In this document: positions 1 through 11,409 of the stretch, piece by piece
How the letters are laid out: every line of letters starts with the position of its first letter
Numbering within the stretch: position 1 is the first letter of the stretch
Source of the DNA: Microcyclospora pomicola
Taxonomy: Eukaryota; Ascomycota; Dothideomycetes; Capnodiales
Length of the DNA: 64,000 nt
Assembly (NCBI GenBank): GCA_002786065.1
Contig: NHNY01000008.1
Span: 434,001 to 498,000 of the forward strand
Direction: 5' to 3'
The notes under the pieces: model-generated
What the model was told of the DNA's origin: nothing
Database searches by the model: none
What the model saw: only the letters and a program-made list of their open reading frames with translations
Made by a program: the position numbers and the translations under genes

Positions 1-639
1 CAGCAGAATTAAATGCTTCATGATCGTGCATAGTCTATGCAAGTCCGCCAAGGACTCTAGGTCTTCCGCCATCGAGACTAAAGGCGTAAGTTTCATGATG
101 TATAGTTGCTCGTGGTCCATAACGAGCTTTATGAGCGCATCGCGTCCAGATGGCGTTTGCGCGGCACCACGGATCGCCGCCTCAATCTCGTCGAGCCTAC
201 CCAGCTGAGGCTCTGGTAGGGCAAAGGGATGGGCTGGGTCCAGTAAGTCATCTCCCATGCCGTCTTCAGGCGCGAGTGGAGCAAGACGGGACTGAACTTG
301 GGAGACAAACTCCCATATCGCAGAGCAACCTTCGGCTTCCTGAAAACTGAGAGCCATATCCACGCCATTACTTTCCGTCCACACTATGAGTGTCTCCTGC
401 TGTTTCTGGTACCCGTCATCTTTCGTGATCCGCGTTTCGAGGAGATTCCGATTGAGGTCGTCCTCGCTCTGCACCACGATGCGCGCGTCGAGGGTGTCCC
501 GCGCGCCATTGGTCGTGGTTATCGTTTCTCCGGAGCAGAAGCCCGTACCGCGGTCGTACCAGTCGTTACTCTTAAGCTCGTAGACCTTGACGCGCCTGCG
601 CTCGTTGCTCTGCTGCGGAGGCTGTTGCGACAGTGCCAT
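1..639 (-). CDS. PSY2: PP4 regulatory subunit 3 (Psy2/SMEK-like), N-terminal part
   Basis: Regulatory subunit of the protein phosphatase 4 complex, which in yeast dephosphorylates DNA-damage checkpoint targets such as gamma-H2A and Rad53. The frame is open for 213 codons from an ATG at 639 and runs off the left edge, so only the N-terminus is here. Residues 14-35 carry the family opening (RRRVKVYELKSNDWYDRGTG), the start of the EVH1/PH-like substrate-docking domain. Residues of about 80-110 (LIVWTES..DMALSFQEAEGCAAIWEF) also match that domain. The helical SMK-1 region begins near residue 150. No intron is visible in this part. Identification is from recognised family sequence; the complex role is family knowledge. 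Confidence 0.9.
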   Translation of the reverse strand, partial: MALSQQPPQQSNERRRVKVYELKSNDWYDRGTGFCSGETITTTNGARDTLDARIVVQSEDDLNRNLLETRITKDDGYQKQQETLIVWTESNGVDMALSFQEAEGCSAIWEFVSQVQSRLAPLAPEDGMGDDLLDPAHPFALPEPQLGRLDEIEAAIRGAAQTPSGRDALIKLVMDHEQLYIMKLTPLVSMAEDLESLADLHRLCTIMKHLILL

Positions 640-2006
640 CGTCACCGCCAGCAATTGGGCTGACGTTGCGCACTGCTGCCGGCCTCCAACTGCTCAGCGC
701 ATCTATGTGGCGCGCCGCAGTGGAGGACACTGGAGTGAGGTCGATGGAGGATCTAGACGTCGCCAATACTATTATTGAGTTTCGCGTTGCGACAGATCGC
801 GATTATCGAACTCGCTGCAGAACGTCGGGGCAAATCGGAGTCACACGGCGGTTCGCCGCGAGTGTGCAGCCTGCGGAGGTTGCGCGAGCTGGCGGTGCAG
901 GTCGGCGCGGCGCACGTCTGCGAGGATATGCACAGGCACCTGTCTGGGTGGACTCAAGCGCGTCGTCGGCCGTGAAGGGAACTGAGTGCTTGTTGATGTA
1001 GTGGATGCTTGTGTTCGTGGGAACAGAAATGACGCAAGAAGTCGGTCGCGTGTGCTGTGGCAAGCGAAACGGCACTAAAAACATCAAAGTCCAGCAGCAA
1101 ACGGGAGCGGGACAGAAATAGGTTTGGAGGCGGCGGCTGCACACTCCAATATTAACCTCACGTTGGTTGGTACTTGTTTGAATATATGAGCTACTGCTTG
1201 GGACCACCATCACCTTTATTATCAGAGTGCTGTTGTCTTGATGCTCAAGTATCACAGATGCGTTCGGCATGACCATCGCGAAGTCCGCGTCTGTGGTCCT
1301 AGTCTGCAGAAGAGATCACAGCAAACGATTTGATATCAGATGATTGTCGCTCCACCAGGATATTCTGTCCATCAATGAATATTCCTCGCCCTGTACCAGT
1401 GGCCACGAGCTAGAAGCTGAGCAATGCTTGAGGATTTTGACGAGATCCGATTCTTCCTAAACGTTGTACTCGTCTTCCCCCAGATCATGACGCTGCTCAA
1501 CGTGATCTTGATCTGTTGCTTCACCGAGAGGCTGATATCTTGAGCCGATCGCCACGCAATACGAAGAACGATCGCTTGGTAGACTGGAGGCTCACTCTAC
1601 ACGCTTGAAGATAGTCAGGTATCGTTGAGACCGTACGTCTAGTCTCCATGGCGTATTGGTCCTGTCAGCAACAAAGCCTGTTTGCTTCATTGCCAAGTCG
1701 GCGTGATGGACGAGCACCATCTCTTGGATTGAAATCGCTGGGTGGCGCTGATGTCGCCTGTATGGAAGAGGACAGCATTTCTCTGAGTGAACCTGGAAAA
1801 CATCTGGAATTCAGGCACGCGAAGAGTATGGTATGGATTTCTACCAGCTGGTGTAAGCTAGACGTCACTCTGCCTGATGGGCATATAACGCCCTCTCCTC
1901 ACATCATCAACTGAAACCACCTGATACCCCGATGCCGTCCGCCCAGAATCAAGGAGATGGTGACCGAGAGTTTGAAGTCAAAGACACCGACGTACTCCCG
2001 ACCGCA
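640..2006. other. Intergenic, no supported gene
   Basis: About 1.4 kb between the start of PSY2 and the 3' end of the next gene. Short open frames exist on both strands, the longest about 157 codons on the minus strand. None shows family similarity, splice-consistent extension or coding-like composition. The part next to 640 should hold the PSY2 promoter. Confidence 0.6.
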
Positions 2007-2494
2007 CTAATCCAGTTCGTCCAGCCGCTTCTTCTCCTCTGCGTCCATACCCTCCAAATCTTCCGCCGAACTCTGCTCCGTCTTCACGATGACTTCCGGT
2101 GTCTCCTGCCCCCTCGCTTTGCTGCCATGCCTTACTCGCCGCTTGCCGTCGACGGCCCGTGACACCGCGTACATCACCTTCGCGAACAACCTCTCTTCTG
2201 TGTCCGTTGATTCTCACATTACTATCTTTCCGTCCGTGATCCATCGGCCATCGTCCCGCTGCGCTGCGCCTCGAACTAGAAGGGAAAAGGAAATGTAAGC
2301 TTACCTTTGTAGAACGCCCACTGGCACTCGATGCAACCATCGAGGTCCTCGTTGTATTTGACCATGGTCTTGTAGCCCGCGGGGCAGACGTGCCAGCGCC
2401 CGTTTCGCTTCGCGGCGGCGCAGCGGTGCGCAGCGTATCTGGGAATGCCATCCATCATGCCGGACTCGAACTGGAGGTTGACGATGTGACACAT
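2007..2494 (-). CDS. Small Cys-containing fungal protein, two exons
   Basis: Predicted 126-aa protein of unknown function. Exon 1 runs 2494-2305. A 107-nt intron (2304-2198, GTAAGC donor, CACAG acceptor) removes an early stop, and exon 2 (2197-2007) continues in frame. The N-terminus starts MC and carries five more Cys, including a final CIEC pair, around a basic core, which could form a small metal-binding fold. The C-terminal half is Lys/Glu-rich and ends EEKKRLDELD. The next gene has the same plan, so the two may be distant tandem relatives. Start chosen at the MC motif because the in-frame residues upstream have no family look. Function is not inferred. Confidence 0.55.
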
Positions 2495-2839
2495 TGTTTC
2501 GAAAGGGTTGTGTGAGGGGTTCAAAAGATGTATGTTGTGGGTGTTGTGGCGGGTGGCGACAAAAGACATATCCCAACCAAAGAGGGGCTGGTGAAGGTGG
2601 TTATTGTTGTGACATGTGAAAGAAGCTTGTGTTCGATTTCAGTCGTCAGGTTGACTTGAGATATGACACTTCAATATGCTCGAGTCGTTCATTGTTCTTT
2701 GATTTGTTTTAGCATTGAACTCCATAATAACAATAGTTGAGAGTTGACAGTCGATAACCGAGTGCTCCCGAAGGTGTCTCTCAGCTTCAGTGGCAGAGCA
2801 TTATAAGCCTTTGAGGCCCCAAGATTCATAATCCGCGGC
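2495..2839. other. Intergenic
   Basis: 345 bp between two small genes on the same strand. It should contain the promoter of the downstream one and the 3' end of the upstream one. I see no gene or repeat. Confidence 0.6.
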
Positions 2840-3325
2840 TCACTCCGATACGGTGGAAACGCTGCTTCGTTCCGTGGTGTCATCCTCCTCAACGGTCATC
2901 GTCATCATCCCTTCGTAATCGTCAATGGAGACGGCCTCCTTTTCGGCCTTCAATAGCATGACTCCAGTCCCGCGGAATGCCGATTGCATCCCCCTGAACC
3001 TCATCTCAGTAGATCTCAGTTCAGCCTGCACGACGCCAAGCGCATCATTCTGCTCGACGATTTGCGCTGATCTAAGTTCATTAGTATAGTCATCTTCAAC
3101 AACCACCGCCCGTTTTGTATCCTACTTTTTCGGTTTGAGTTTTCGACAGTTCTTGCAAATCCTTTTGCGGCCGGTACCCACAGCCTTCTCGTTAACCTCC
3201 TCACATTTGTAATCCTGCCCCTTCTGTAAAGCTTGGTTGCATCGCGTTAGGCTTTTCTTCCCAATGTTGCCGCCACGATCTGTTTTGTGTCCGCAACGCC
3301 AGAGAAACGTGATCTCTGTACACAT
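2840..3325 (-). CDS. Small Cys-rich fungal protein, two exons
   Basis: Predicted 143-aa protein of unknown function. Exon 1 (3325-3126) begins MCTEITFLWRCGHKT. It has further Cys at a CNQ site, a CEE site and a CKNC pair, which resembles a small zinc-binding module of the MC...CGH type common in fungal hypothetical proteins. The frame then meets a TAG. A 54-nt intron (3125-3072, GTAGGA donor, ACTAAT branch-like site, CTTAG acceptor) removes it and keeps frame. Exon 2 (3071-2840) is acidic, with a Gln/Glu-rich stretch that could be a short coiled coil. If the intron is not used, the product stops after 67 residues. The neighbour at 2007-2494 has the same two-part plan. Confidence 0.55.
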
Positions 3326-3535
3326 GATTGGTTTCGAGAAAGTCTGCTCACTGGTTTCGATGTGAAGTATTTGATGAGCAGAGCAGAGCAGATACCTGCG
3401 ATCGTGAGGGATGCTGCGGAGCATACATTGCAGGGTGTGCTGATCTTTTTCTTTACATCAGCATGTGAATGTGATCTCAACATCGTGATGATTCTCACAT
3501 GTCACAAGCTAGACGAAAACACGGCGAAGGTCTTC

Positions 3536-6500
3536 TCAGCACGTGTTGAAGTGAACTTGACCTGCGATCTTTCTCGCTCTCACAAGCAATGAGAGGACTG
3601 ATTCTTCCAGAGTGCGATCTATCTCCCGGAGCCACAATCCACAATCAGTACGCGATTTGCACATATCCGAGATTCCGATGAGCTGCCGCCTCAGAGTGGA
3701 TGGTCGGATGGGAAGCTTCACGCAGCATCCGGCACAATGCAAGAGAATCTCAAAGCCATATAGCAATTGCAACCCCAGGACAAACACATCGTGTTTGCTT
3801 GTCCAGCTCAGCGGACCGTCAGGCTGCGATCCCAGCTCCTCTTTCAGCGTAGCAAACCCATACGTGACCCAATGCGATAAGTGCTGAATGAGTATCTTCG
3901 GAATCTGTTGGGGAGCCAAGCTCAGGATTGCATCAGTCCAGAGTCTGAGCTCAGACGCTTCGTCGATGTAGAGGTTCTGCTTTTCTTCGGCGAATAGTGA
4001 TGTGTCTTCACTGCTGAGATCTATCAGGCGATCCGCAACGCTGACAAAGATGCCAGAAGTGCTTGGGAATACTCGCGTGAAGGCCGTCTGGGCCAAGTCT
4101 TCGGCCGTGGGCCAAGTGAGGGCCAATGACTTCACTATGTTGATGCTTGCAACAGCTGGTACGAGTAATTCGCCAGGCACGTGCGATATGTGCGAGCTGA
4201 TCTTCTGTGCTATCATTGCAGCATGCAGGCGAACGTCTTCGTCATCGTCGTTCAACAGGTCATATGTAGTAAGAATGAGCTTTCGGAACAAGACGGCGTG
4301 ATGTTGCATCGTGCTCAGCACCTGCCAAAGATGATCAAGGTGTCCAAGGGCCAGTACTGCAGCTTCACTCGTAAACATGCCCGACACGCTCGTAGCAGTA
4401 CTGCAGTCATAAATCCACTCCGCCATGGCATCAATTTCAAGCATGTCGCTTATCGCGGTGAGCTCCAGATATGCCCCTCGAAGCTGTAGCAGCAGGTCTG
4501 CGACCTGCGGTGTCTCTAGTTCATGCGACATGTGCATCAATAGCACAGAGCCAGTGGGACGCACGAACAGGCGCGCCAAAGGAGTCTTTCGAGAGATAAA
4601 TCTCAGCATTGTTCGTATGACCTGACATGTGAGCCTAGGCGATGTATGCCGTGTCTCGAGCAGGGTCCAGCAAGCATTCGCCAGCTCCTTCGCATGGTCG
4701 TGCAGCGAGATAAGTCGTTCAATGTCAACAGTTTGGAAAAACTCAATGACTGCATCTTCATCCAGGCGCAATGCCTTGGAAGTCATGACCTTCGCGTTTA
4801 AGGCACTTTCTTCACCACTTGGCCGGCAAAGCAACAAAGCAAGCGTACGAGCATACTGTACACCCAATGCTGTAACGTTTTCGTCCTCCGCTGAAATTGA
4901 CATATCGGCAACAGTGCGAGAAACGTGGCTCAATAATACGGCTTCTTCTGAGCGGAGACCATCGTCAATGAGCGTGTTCAATTCCGCAAGTTTTATCGTT
5001 TCGTTGATGATATCGAACCACGTCGCCACGATGAAGGGACAGAAATGATAACTGAAGCGTGTATCAGCACCAATTATTGCCATAATCTGTTCGATGACGG
5101 AGACATCCGTTTGCGCATGATGTACTTGTTTTGCTGAAGATACCTTGAGGCTAAGATGCTCTTTTGCGACAAGATACTTCACGCACAGTAAAGCACCGTG
5201 AAGCTCATTCAGCTGGTGCGGGTCGGTCTCTAGCAGATGCACCAGGCTGCGGATCGTTGCATCTTTACCGACTAAGGAAGCGTATGTGCGAGCGGCTTTA
5301 TCTCGGACATGCCACACATGACTGCACGTTAAGGCCAAGGAAGATGCTGAGGCGATTTCTCGGTGTTTGGCAGAGACATGTAGACGCTGTAGGAGCTGCA
5401 GTGCTGGGAACACGCCCTCATTCCGGATGGAGGTTGCGCTCGCGGAGTCGGCCGGTGTTGCTGGGAGTAGAAGTAAGACAGTGCTTATCAAGTCTGAAGA
5501 ATTGGCGACAGACACGCGCTTCGAATGCTGTGGAACATATTCGAGATGTGCTTCGCTAGTGCCCAGTAGTCGATCGATCACGGCGCGGAAGAGCATGAGT
5601 CCACAATTACGGACAGCCCACGCTTCAGAACGCAAGGCATGTGCAGTCAATTGCAGTGCCAGTGGGATGTATCGCTCGGAGTGCTCACCAAGTCTGGTGT
5701 TCTTGAGTATGTCCTTGATACAGTTCATTGCATGTACTTGCGGCAAGCTACCTTCTTGCGTTTGAGAGTATCCAACCGCTTCACGAGCGATGTTCTCAAG
5801 ATCTTTGATAGCCTTCTCCATCATCAAGTCTGCGGGATCCGCTACCAGGATACCGCATAGAAGCGAGGGTAAGCCCGCAGATCGACGAGTGTTTATCGTT
5901 GTTCCACTTCTTAGAATATGTAAAGTGGCATCGTACCACTTTTCAAGCATTGTCTTCTCATCTTGCGAGATCAAAGTGCGGCTCTTGATGCAACAGGCGG
6001 ACCACGTCTGGGCGACTGTCGAAAAAGCACCTCGATGGCGCAACTCAGCCAACTGAGTAAAACACAACTGGGACAAGGACTGAAGCTCGGTTGCCCGCAC
6101 AGTCTCTTCTGTCTTGCTTGGTGTGGTGACAAGTGTCTCGAGGAGAGAGCTCGATTCCTTGAGAGCACGCCAGCAATAACTTAATGTATCCTTGGTCGTA
6201 ACTGATTGCTCCTCCCCCATACTTTCTGGCAAGTAACCTTCAGGCGCATCGTCACACAGCGTCGGCTTAACGACGTCCCATACGGCTAGCAGACACTGAT
6301 ACAACCGATCTCTTGTCGCCTGGTTATCGGCAATGATTGCCACATCTTGCAGAATAAGATAGCGAATGCTTATCAGTAGACCGTGTAACGGATAGCGCTT
6401 CACAGCCTGCGACAAATCTGACTTTCCCACTTCCAGCATGGTCTCGAGCATCTGTACGAGTGCGTGAAGAGTGGTCAGGTCGGGGAGGTGATCTATCTCG

Positions 6501-8488
6501 TTCATACCTGGTGACAGCTGGCTCTGTTTCTGAATCAAGGTGTAGAGATGCGCGACTCCATCGGCGTGGTCCGCTCGTCCAGTCGCAAGCATGGAACGTT
6601 CTCCGCGAGCGAGCGCATCTTTGATGTCTACGAGACTGCTTCCTTCCGACATCATCAACAGGAGGCTGGCCGATGCCTGTCGGACGTCATCGAAAGGGTC
6701 GACAAGCAGGTTCAAGAGTAGTTGGCGATGCTCAGCGGAGAGTACTCGAATGTGGAACGTCCAGCGTGGTTCGCGCAGGGCGTTCTTGAACAGATCTTTA
6801 CTATCTACGCCCTCATCAATGCCAGATCTGGCGATAATATTGAGCACCTTCACAGCTGAAATGTGACGCTGATAAGTAGCTGTGGGACGCAGATCCCACA
6901 TGACATGTCGCAAGAACCATTGCAGGAATTCCCGATATGGTTCCAGAGCATCTGATGCGACCAGTGACTTACTGCTTGGAGTGTGACCAGCAAGCTGCTG
7001 CGCTTGTTTGCCCAAAGCTGCCGTGACATACCTGAAACGGTCAAGCATGTGTTGCATCAAGCTGAAGACTTCACTTCGGAAATTAGAGTCACTGTCTGAC
7101 GTTAGATGATGCAGGTGCTGTTTCAAGACACGAAATGTGCTAGTAAGCAGCGGTCTAGTGGCCGCAGGGGAGTGTATCAGCAATGCTAGTCCAGTCAAGC
7201 GGGCATCACGACTGGCCTGATGCAGAAAAGCTGCAATGGTTCGCACGGGGACGTGTAAGACATTCTCATCCGACCATAACTCGAGTCGATCCGATTCAAG
7301 GATGAAACCCATGTCCTTACCCGTGAGCAGGGAAGCATATAGGAGCTCATCAACTTCGTGATTTGATCGATTCGAAGGGTCGATACCGAAACCGAGCCTC
7401 GATAGAAAATCAATATAGCCTTGGAAGCTACGTTTGAACAGGATCGGCAGCACGTGGACTCTCAAGACCGGTATATCGACTGCTTTGTGCGTGAAAGCAT
7501 TCTCAAGCGGCACCATCCATAAAGATGAGCGATCATGGTGATCAACTTCACGCTTGGCAATGCGATCGGATTCGTCCAGAAGAACCGTTATGAGCTGGCA
7601 TATAGTGGAAACAAAATCTCCGCTCTGCGCAAGGTCGAAAAGTTTAACAAGGAGACGTTGGAGCTTGACATCTCGATACTTTGCATCGGTCTCGAAGGTG
7701 TCCAACAACATGTCTAGAGATGTGATGTTTTTCGTCAAGAAGTGCGCCAGACATGATATAGCGGTTTTCACAAGATGATCGTCTGCGGTCTGCGTCAGAG
7801 TTCCGAGCAAGCGCAGCACGACGCTACGTTCGATCTGACTTTTGACAGGGGGCTCGAGAGGGCTTTTCGCAAGAGTTGTGGTGAGGCTCAAAAGTAGCTG
7901 TCGCGAAGACTTTGGCTTGACGAGATTTGAATGGACGAGGTACAAGGTGAAACAGCTTGTCCATATGCCCAAATCGAATAGCCGGGTAACCAATGCTGAA
8001 TCATGGTGGTTCAGGCCTTGGTCCAGCAAGGCGCAAAGCGAATTCCATGCTGCAACTCGGTGAGTAGTGATCAAACCGGGTGCAGCAGCAGTGTACAGCA
8101 CATCTTCAACGGTATCACAAAAGTTACTAAGATACAATTCAGCATATTGTTGATACACTGTGGGCTTTGCCTCACCCACCCTCAATTTTTCTTACTTTAT
8201 TGCGGAGTTGTCATCCTGCTGTGGCACCAGATCTTTGACATGCCGAGCCATGTGGCGAAGATGCTGCTCGGAAAGCAGCGTGTTCGCCACATCTGAATTC
8301 GACTCGTCTGCCATCGCATGTCGATGCCTAGACGAAAGAAGTCGTTCCAATAAAATTATGCATTCATGGCTGCTTTCAAGCGGGAGTGTAGCCGAATGCG
8401 CGAGCCAGATTTCTCGAGCAGAGCGCACGTGAAAGTAGTACGGCGCTCCAGGACATCGCGATGCCCAAACTCCTTTCGGCCTCGACAT
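3536..8488 (-). CDS. TRM732: Trm732/THADA-family tRNA methylation cofactor
   Basis: Large HEAT-like helical protein of about 1627 aa. In yeast, Trm732 binds the methyltransferase Trm7 for 2'-O-methylation of position 32 in tRNA anticodon loops. The DUF2428 signature is visible near residues 930-945 (AWAVRNCGLMLFRAV), as is the earlier family stretch DENVLHVPVRTIAAFL. Exon 1 (8488-8196) and exon 2 (8126-3536) are separated by a 69-nt intron (GTAAGA donor, CTTAG acceptor) that joins frames at NSAI-NNFCDT. The start at MSRPKGVW is my choice; an in-frame Met at 8503 or 8554 is possible. Length lies between yeast Trm732 (about 1420) and human THADA (about 1950). Its 5' end faces TIM23. Confidence 0.88.
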
Positions 8489-8587
8489 TTTCCAGATCGA
8501 CATCACCAACGAACATTCCGACGTGATCCTCATCTCGCATCTACACTCGCGCATCTTTCGCAGGCTATCGGGGCCGAATTTCTCATC
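8489..8587. promoter_or_regulatory. Short shared divergent promoter, TRM732/TIM23
   Basis: Only about 100 bp separate the two start codons, so both genes must share this stretch and have promoters overlapping each other's leaders. No clear TATA box is seen. Inferred from gene arrangement alone. Confidence 0.5.
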
Positions 8588-9307
8588 ATGGGTGTTTGGG
8601 ATGCCTTCACAGGCAGCAAAAAGTCACCTGCCGCGCCAACCGCATCAGACTCTCTCCAAGACACAGCACCGACCACTACCTACCAGACGCAAAGGCTTGA
8701 CCTGAACGCTGATGATGTCGGGTCTTTCATGACCACCTCCACCGCATTCGACCCAGCTTCTCTTCATCCTCTCGCTGGTCTCAACCAAGACACGCTCGAT
8801 TACCTACAACTCGATGACACAACCCTGGCACCTGGCGGTCATTCATTACTACCATCGCGAGGCTGGTCTGACGACTTGTGCTATGGAACTGGCGTCACAT
8901 ATCTTGCTGCTCTGTCAATAGGAGGAGCATGGGGATTGGCAGAGGGATTGAACCGGTTACCTTCGAGCGCACCCCCGAAGCTGCGACTCAACTCTGCGCT
9001 CAACGCCATCACAAGGAGAGGACCGTTTTTGGGCAACTCTGCGGGTGTGGTAGCGATGATGTACAGTGGGATCAACAGCACAATCGGCTATGCCAGAGGA
9101 AAACATGACTCATTCAACAGCATAGTAGCGGGTGGCCTGAGCGGCATGCTTTTCAAGAGCACACGAGGCGTAAGGCCAATGATGATATCGGGGGGTATCG
9201 TCGCGTCTGTGGCTGGATCATGGGCAGTAAGTCGACCGTGGGCAGTATAACATGATGAAATGCTGACCAAGGAACAGCTTACCCGCAAATACCTGTTCGA
9301 CTCATAG
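8588..9307 (+). CDS. TIM23: Mitochondrial import translocase subunit Tim23
   Basis: Channel subunit of the inner-membrane TIM23 translocase, which imports presequence proteins into mitochondria. Predicted 222 aa, matching the family. Residues 1-95 are the hydrophilic intermembrane-space domain, opening MGVWDAFTGSKK as in fungal Tim23. Residues of about 98-215 hold the four-helix Tim17/22/23 domain with Gly-rich helices (GVTYLAALSIGGAWGLAEG; GFLG-type loop; SIVAGGLSGMLFKS). A 51-nt intron (9227-9277, GTAAGT donor, CTGAC branch, ACAG acceptor) lies near the end. The last exon encodes LTRKYLFDS, a typical Tim23 tail. Without the intron the protein would end in a spurious VSRPWAV. Confidence 0.93.
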
Positions 9308-10018
9308 AGACCCGGAAACTTTCTTCTTCACGCATGTCTTATACGCATCTTTGATCGGGCTCGGATGGGAGCAGTGCAATTTTAGCATAGCGAGGGGTTA
9401 CAGATGGATTACTCTATCTTCGAGAGTCTCATTTAGTCACTCATCTCTAGTGTACCAATATGATATAGACAAATGCTGTCTCTTGGCGAGGGGGCCCAAT
9501 GTGCCCAACTGCCGCCATCACGGAAGCTTCATCGTGATCAAGGAAAGTGACTGCCGATCAAGTGGAAGGCAGTTGCAGATAGTACCAGATTATGAGGTAG
9601 GCTCTCCTGAGACTGAATGCTTGTCCAGGAGGTTTGGGCTCAAAGCTGTGAGCCCACGAGATACTCATCTACTCATTCCCAGGCATCGGCAGCGTGATTA
9701 CTTGTATGGATTCGATATCCATCAAGTTGTAATTGCTGCAAAGGCAAATTGTGGACAAAGCCCATCGCATTTCATAATATGGTATGCACGAGCCTTACGC
9801 ACGGGGTAAAGTGTAAAGAACAATCTGACTTCGCTAGACCTATTTTTATCACGTGGCAGGAGCAATCGGCCCGCTGTAGCTATTGGAAAGTCCCAACGGG
9901 CTTCATCGTCCAACAATTGTTGTGCAGACTTCACATACCTCACCTACACCCGTCGCACGTCTCTCTCATCTTGCTGCACACTCTCTTCCTGTTTTCCGCA
10001 TCCCTTTAATTTGTTCTG
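9308..10018. other. Intergenic, promoter side of PDA1
   Basis: About 700 bp. A plus-strand open frame of 152 codons (9351-9809) has no family similarity and atypical composition, so I do not call it. The last 60 bp before 10019 are rich in C and T, as expected for a fungal 5' leader. Confidence 0.55.
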
Positions 10019-11409
10019 ATGTTGTCCAAATTTGCGCCTCGCGCATTCGCCGCGCCGGTGCGGAGCAATGCTGCTCTTCGTGCTGGGTTCAGCCCCGTTG
10101 GCAGACGATCAGTGACCACTGATGCAGCCAGCTCACACGCGGAAAAGGACGATGTGCCAGAGGTACGTTGCAGGTTTCAGCATCACCGTCGAACTGCTCG
10201 CTAATGAGCTGTGCAGGAGGACGACAAGCCCTTCCAGGTCCGCCTGTCAGACGAAGCCTTCGAGACGTACGAGCTCGACCCGCCGTCATACACCCTCGAG
10301 ACGACCAAGAAGGAGCTTAAGAAGATGTACTACGACATGGTCGCCGTCCGACGAATGGAAATGGCCGCCGATAGACTATACAAAGAGAAGAAGATTCGAG
10401 GATTCTGTCATTTGTCCACCGGCCAGGAAGCTGTCGCTGTTGGTATGGAGCATGCCATCACCAAGCAAGATCACCTGATCACCGCATACCGATGCCACGG
10501 ATTCGCCATGATGCGTGGCGGTACCGTCCGATCCATCATCGGTGAGCTACTCGGCCGAAGAGAAGGTATCGCTTACGGAAAAGGCGGTTCTATGCATATG
10601 TTCTCCACCGGATTCTACGGTGGTAACGGTATCGTTGGTGCTCAGGTGCCGGTTGGTGCAGGTATTGCCTTCGCGAACCAGTACGAGGGCAAGGACAACG
10701 TTACGCTGGCACTTTACGGTGATGGTGCTAGCAACCAGGGCCAAGTGTTCGAGGCATACAACATGGCGAAGCTGTGGAACCTACCCATCATCTTCGGTTG
10801 CGAGAGTGAGTAGCCATGATGCGTTGGTCAAGTTAAGCATACTGACAAACTTTGATCGCAGACAACAAATATGGTATGGGTACCGCCGCCAACCGCTCGT
10901 CCGCCATCACAGAGTACTACAAGCGTGGCCAGTACATTCCAGGTCTGAAGATCAACGGTATGGACGTTCTCGCCGTCAAGGCTGCTGTCCAGCACGGCAA
11001 GAAGTGGTGCAGTGAGGGCAACGGTCCTCTTGTCCACGAGTACGTGACCTACCGCTACGGAGGTCACTCTATGTCCGACCCTGGTACCACTTACCGCACC
11101 CGCGAGGAGATTCAGCGTATGAGGTCCACCAACGACCCGATTGCCGGCTTGAAGCAGAAACTACTTGACTGGGGCGTGACCAGCGAGGAGGAGCTCAAGG
11201 GTATCGACAAGGAGGCGCGCGCGCACGTGGACGAGGAGGTGGCCATCGCCGAGAAGATGGCCGTGCCTGACGCGACTCCAGAGGTCCTGTTCGAGGACAT
11301 CTATGTTCGTGGCTCAGAGCCGCAATTCTTGCGTGGCAGAATACCCGAAGAGAACTACTATTACCCCGAAAGACCTGTAGAGGTGCCCAAGAGCCCCGCG
11401 CAGACTTAA
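10019..11409 (+). CDS. PDA1: Pyruvate dehydrogenase E1 component alpha subunit
   Basis: TPP-dependent decarboxylating subunit of the mitochondrial pyruvate dehydrogenase complex (pyruvate to acetyl-CoA). Three exons (10019-10162, 10217-10805, 10862-11409) give 426 aa, close to yeast Pda1 (420). Residues 1-35 form an Arg/Ala/Ser-rich mitochondrial presequence. The TPP/Mg motif starts with GDG near residue 216 and ends with the NN of CENNKYGMGT near 245. The regulatory phosphorylation loop [16 protein letters not shown] is present near residue 315, so kinase control is likely conserved. Introns are 54 and 56 nt with good branch sites (CTGAC in the second). Very secure assignment. Confidence 0.97.

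Noticed and set aside
803-1276. 157-codon minus-strand frame upstream of PSY2
   Set aside because: No domain; the low-complexity C-terminus arises from GC-rich promoter sequence.
9351-9809. 152-codon plus-strand frame upstream of PDA1
   Set aside because: No recognisable domain and composition typical of random open frames.
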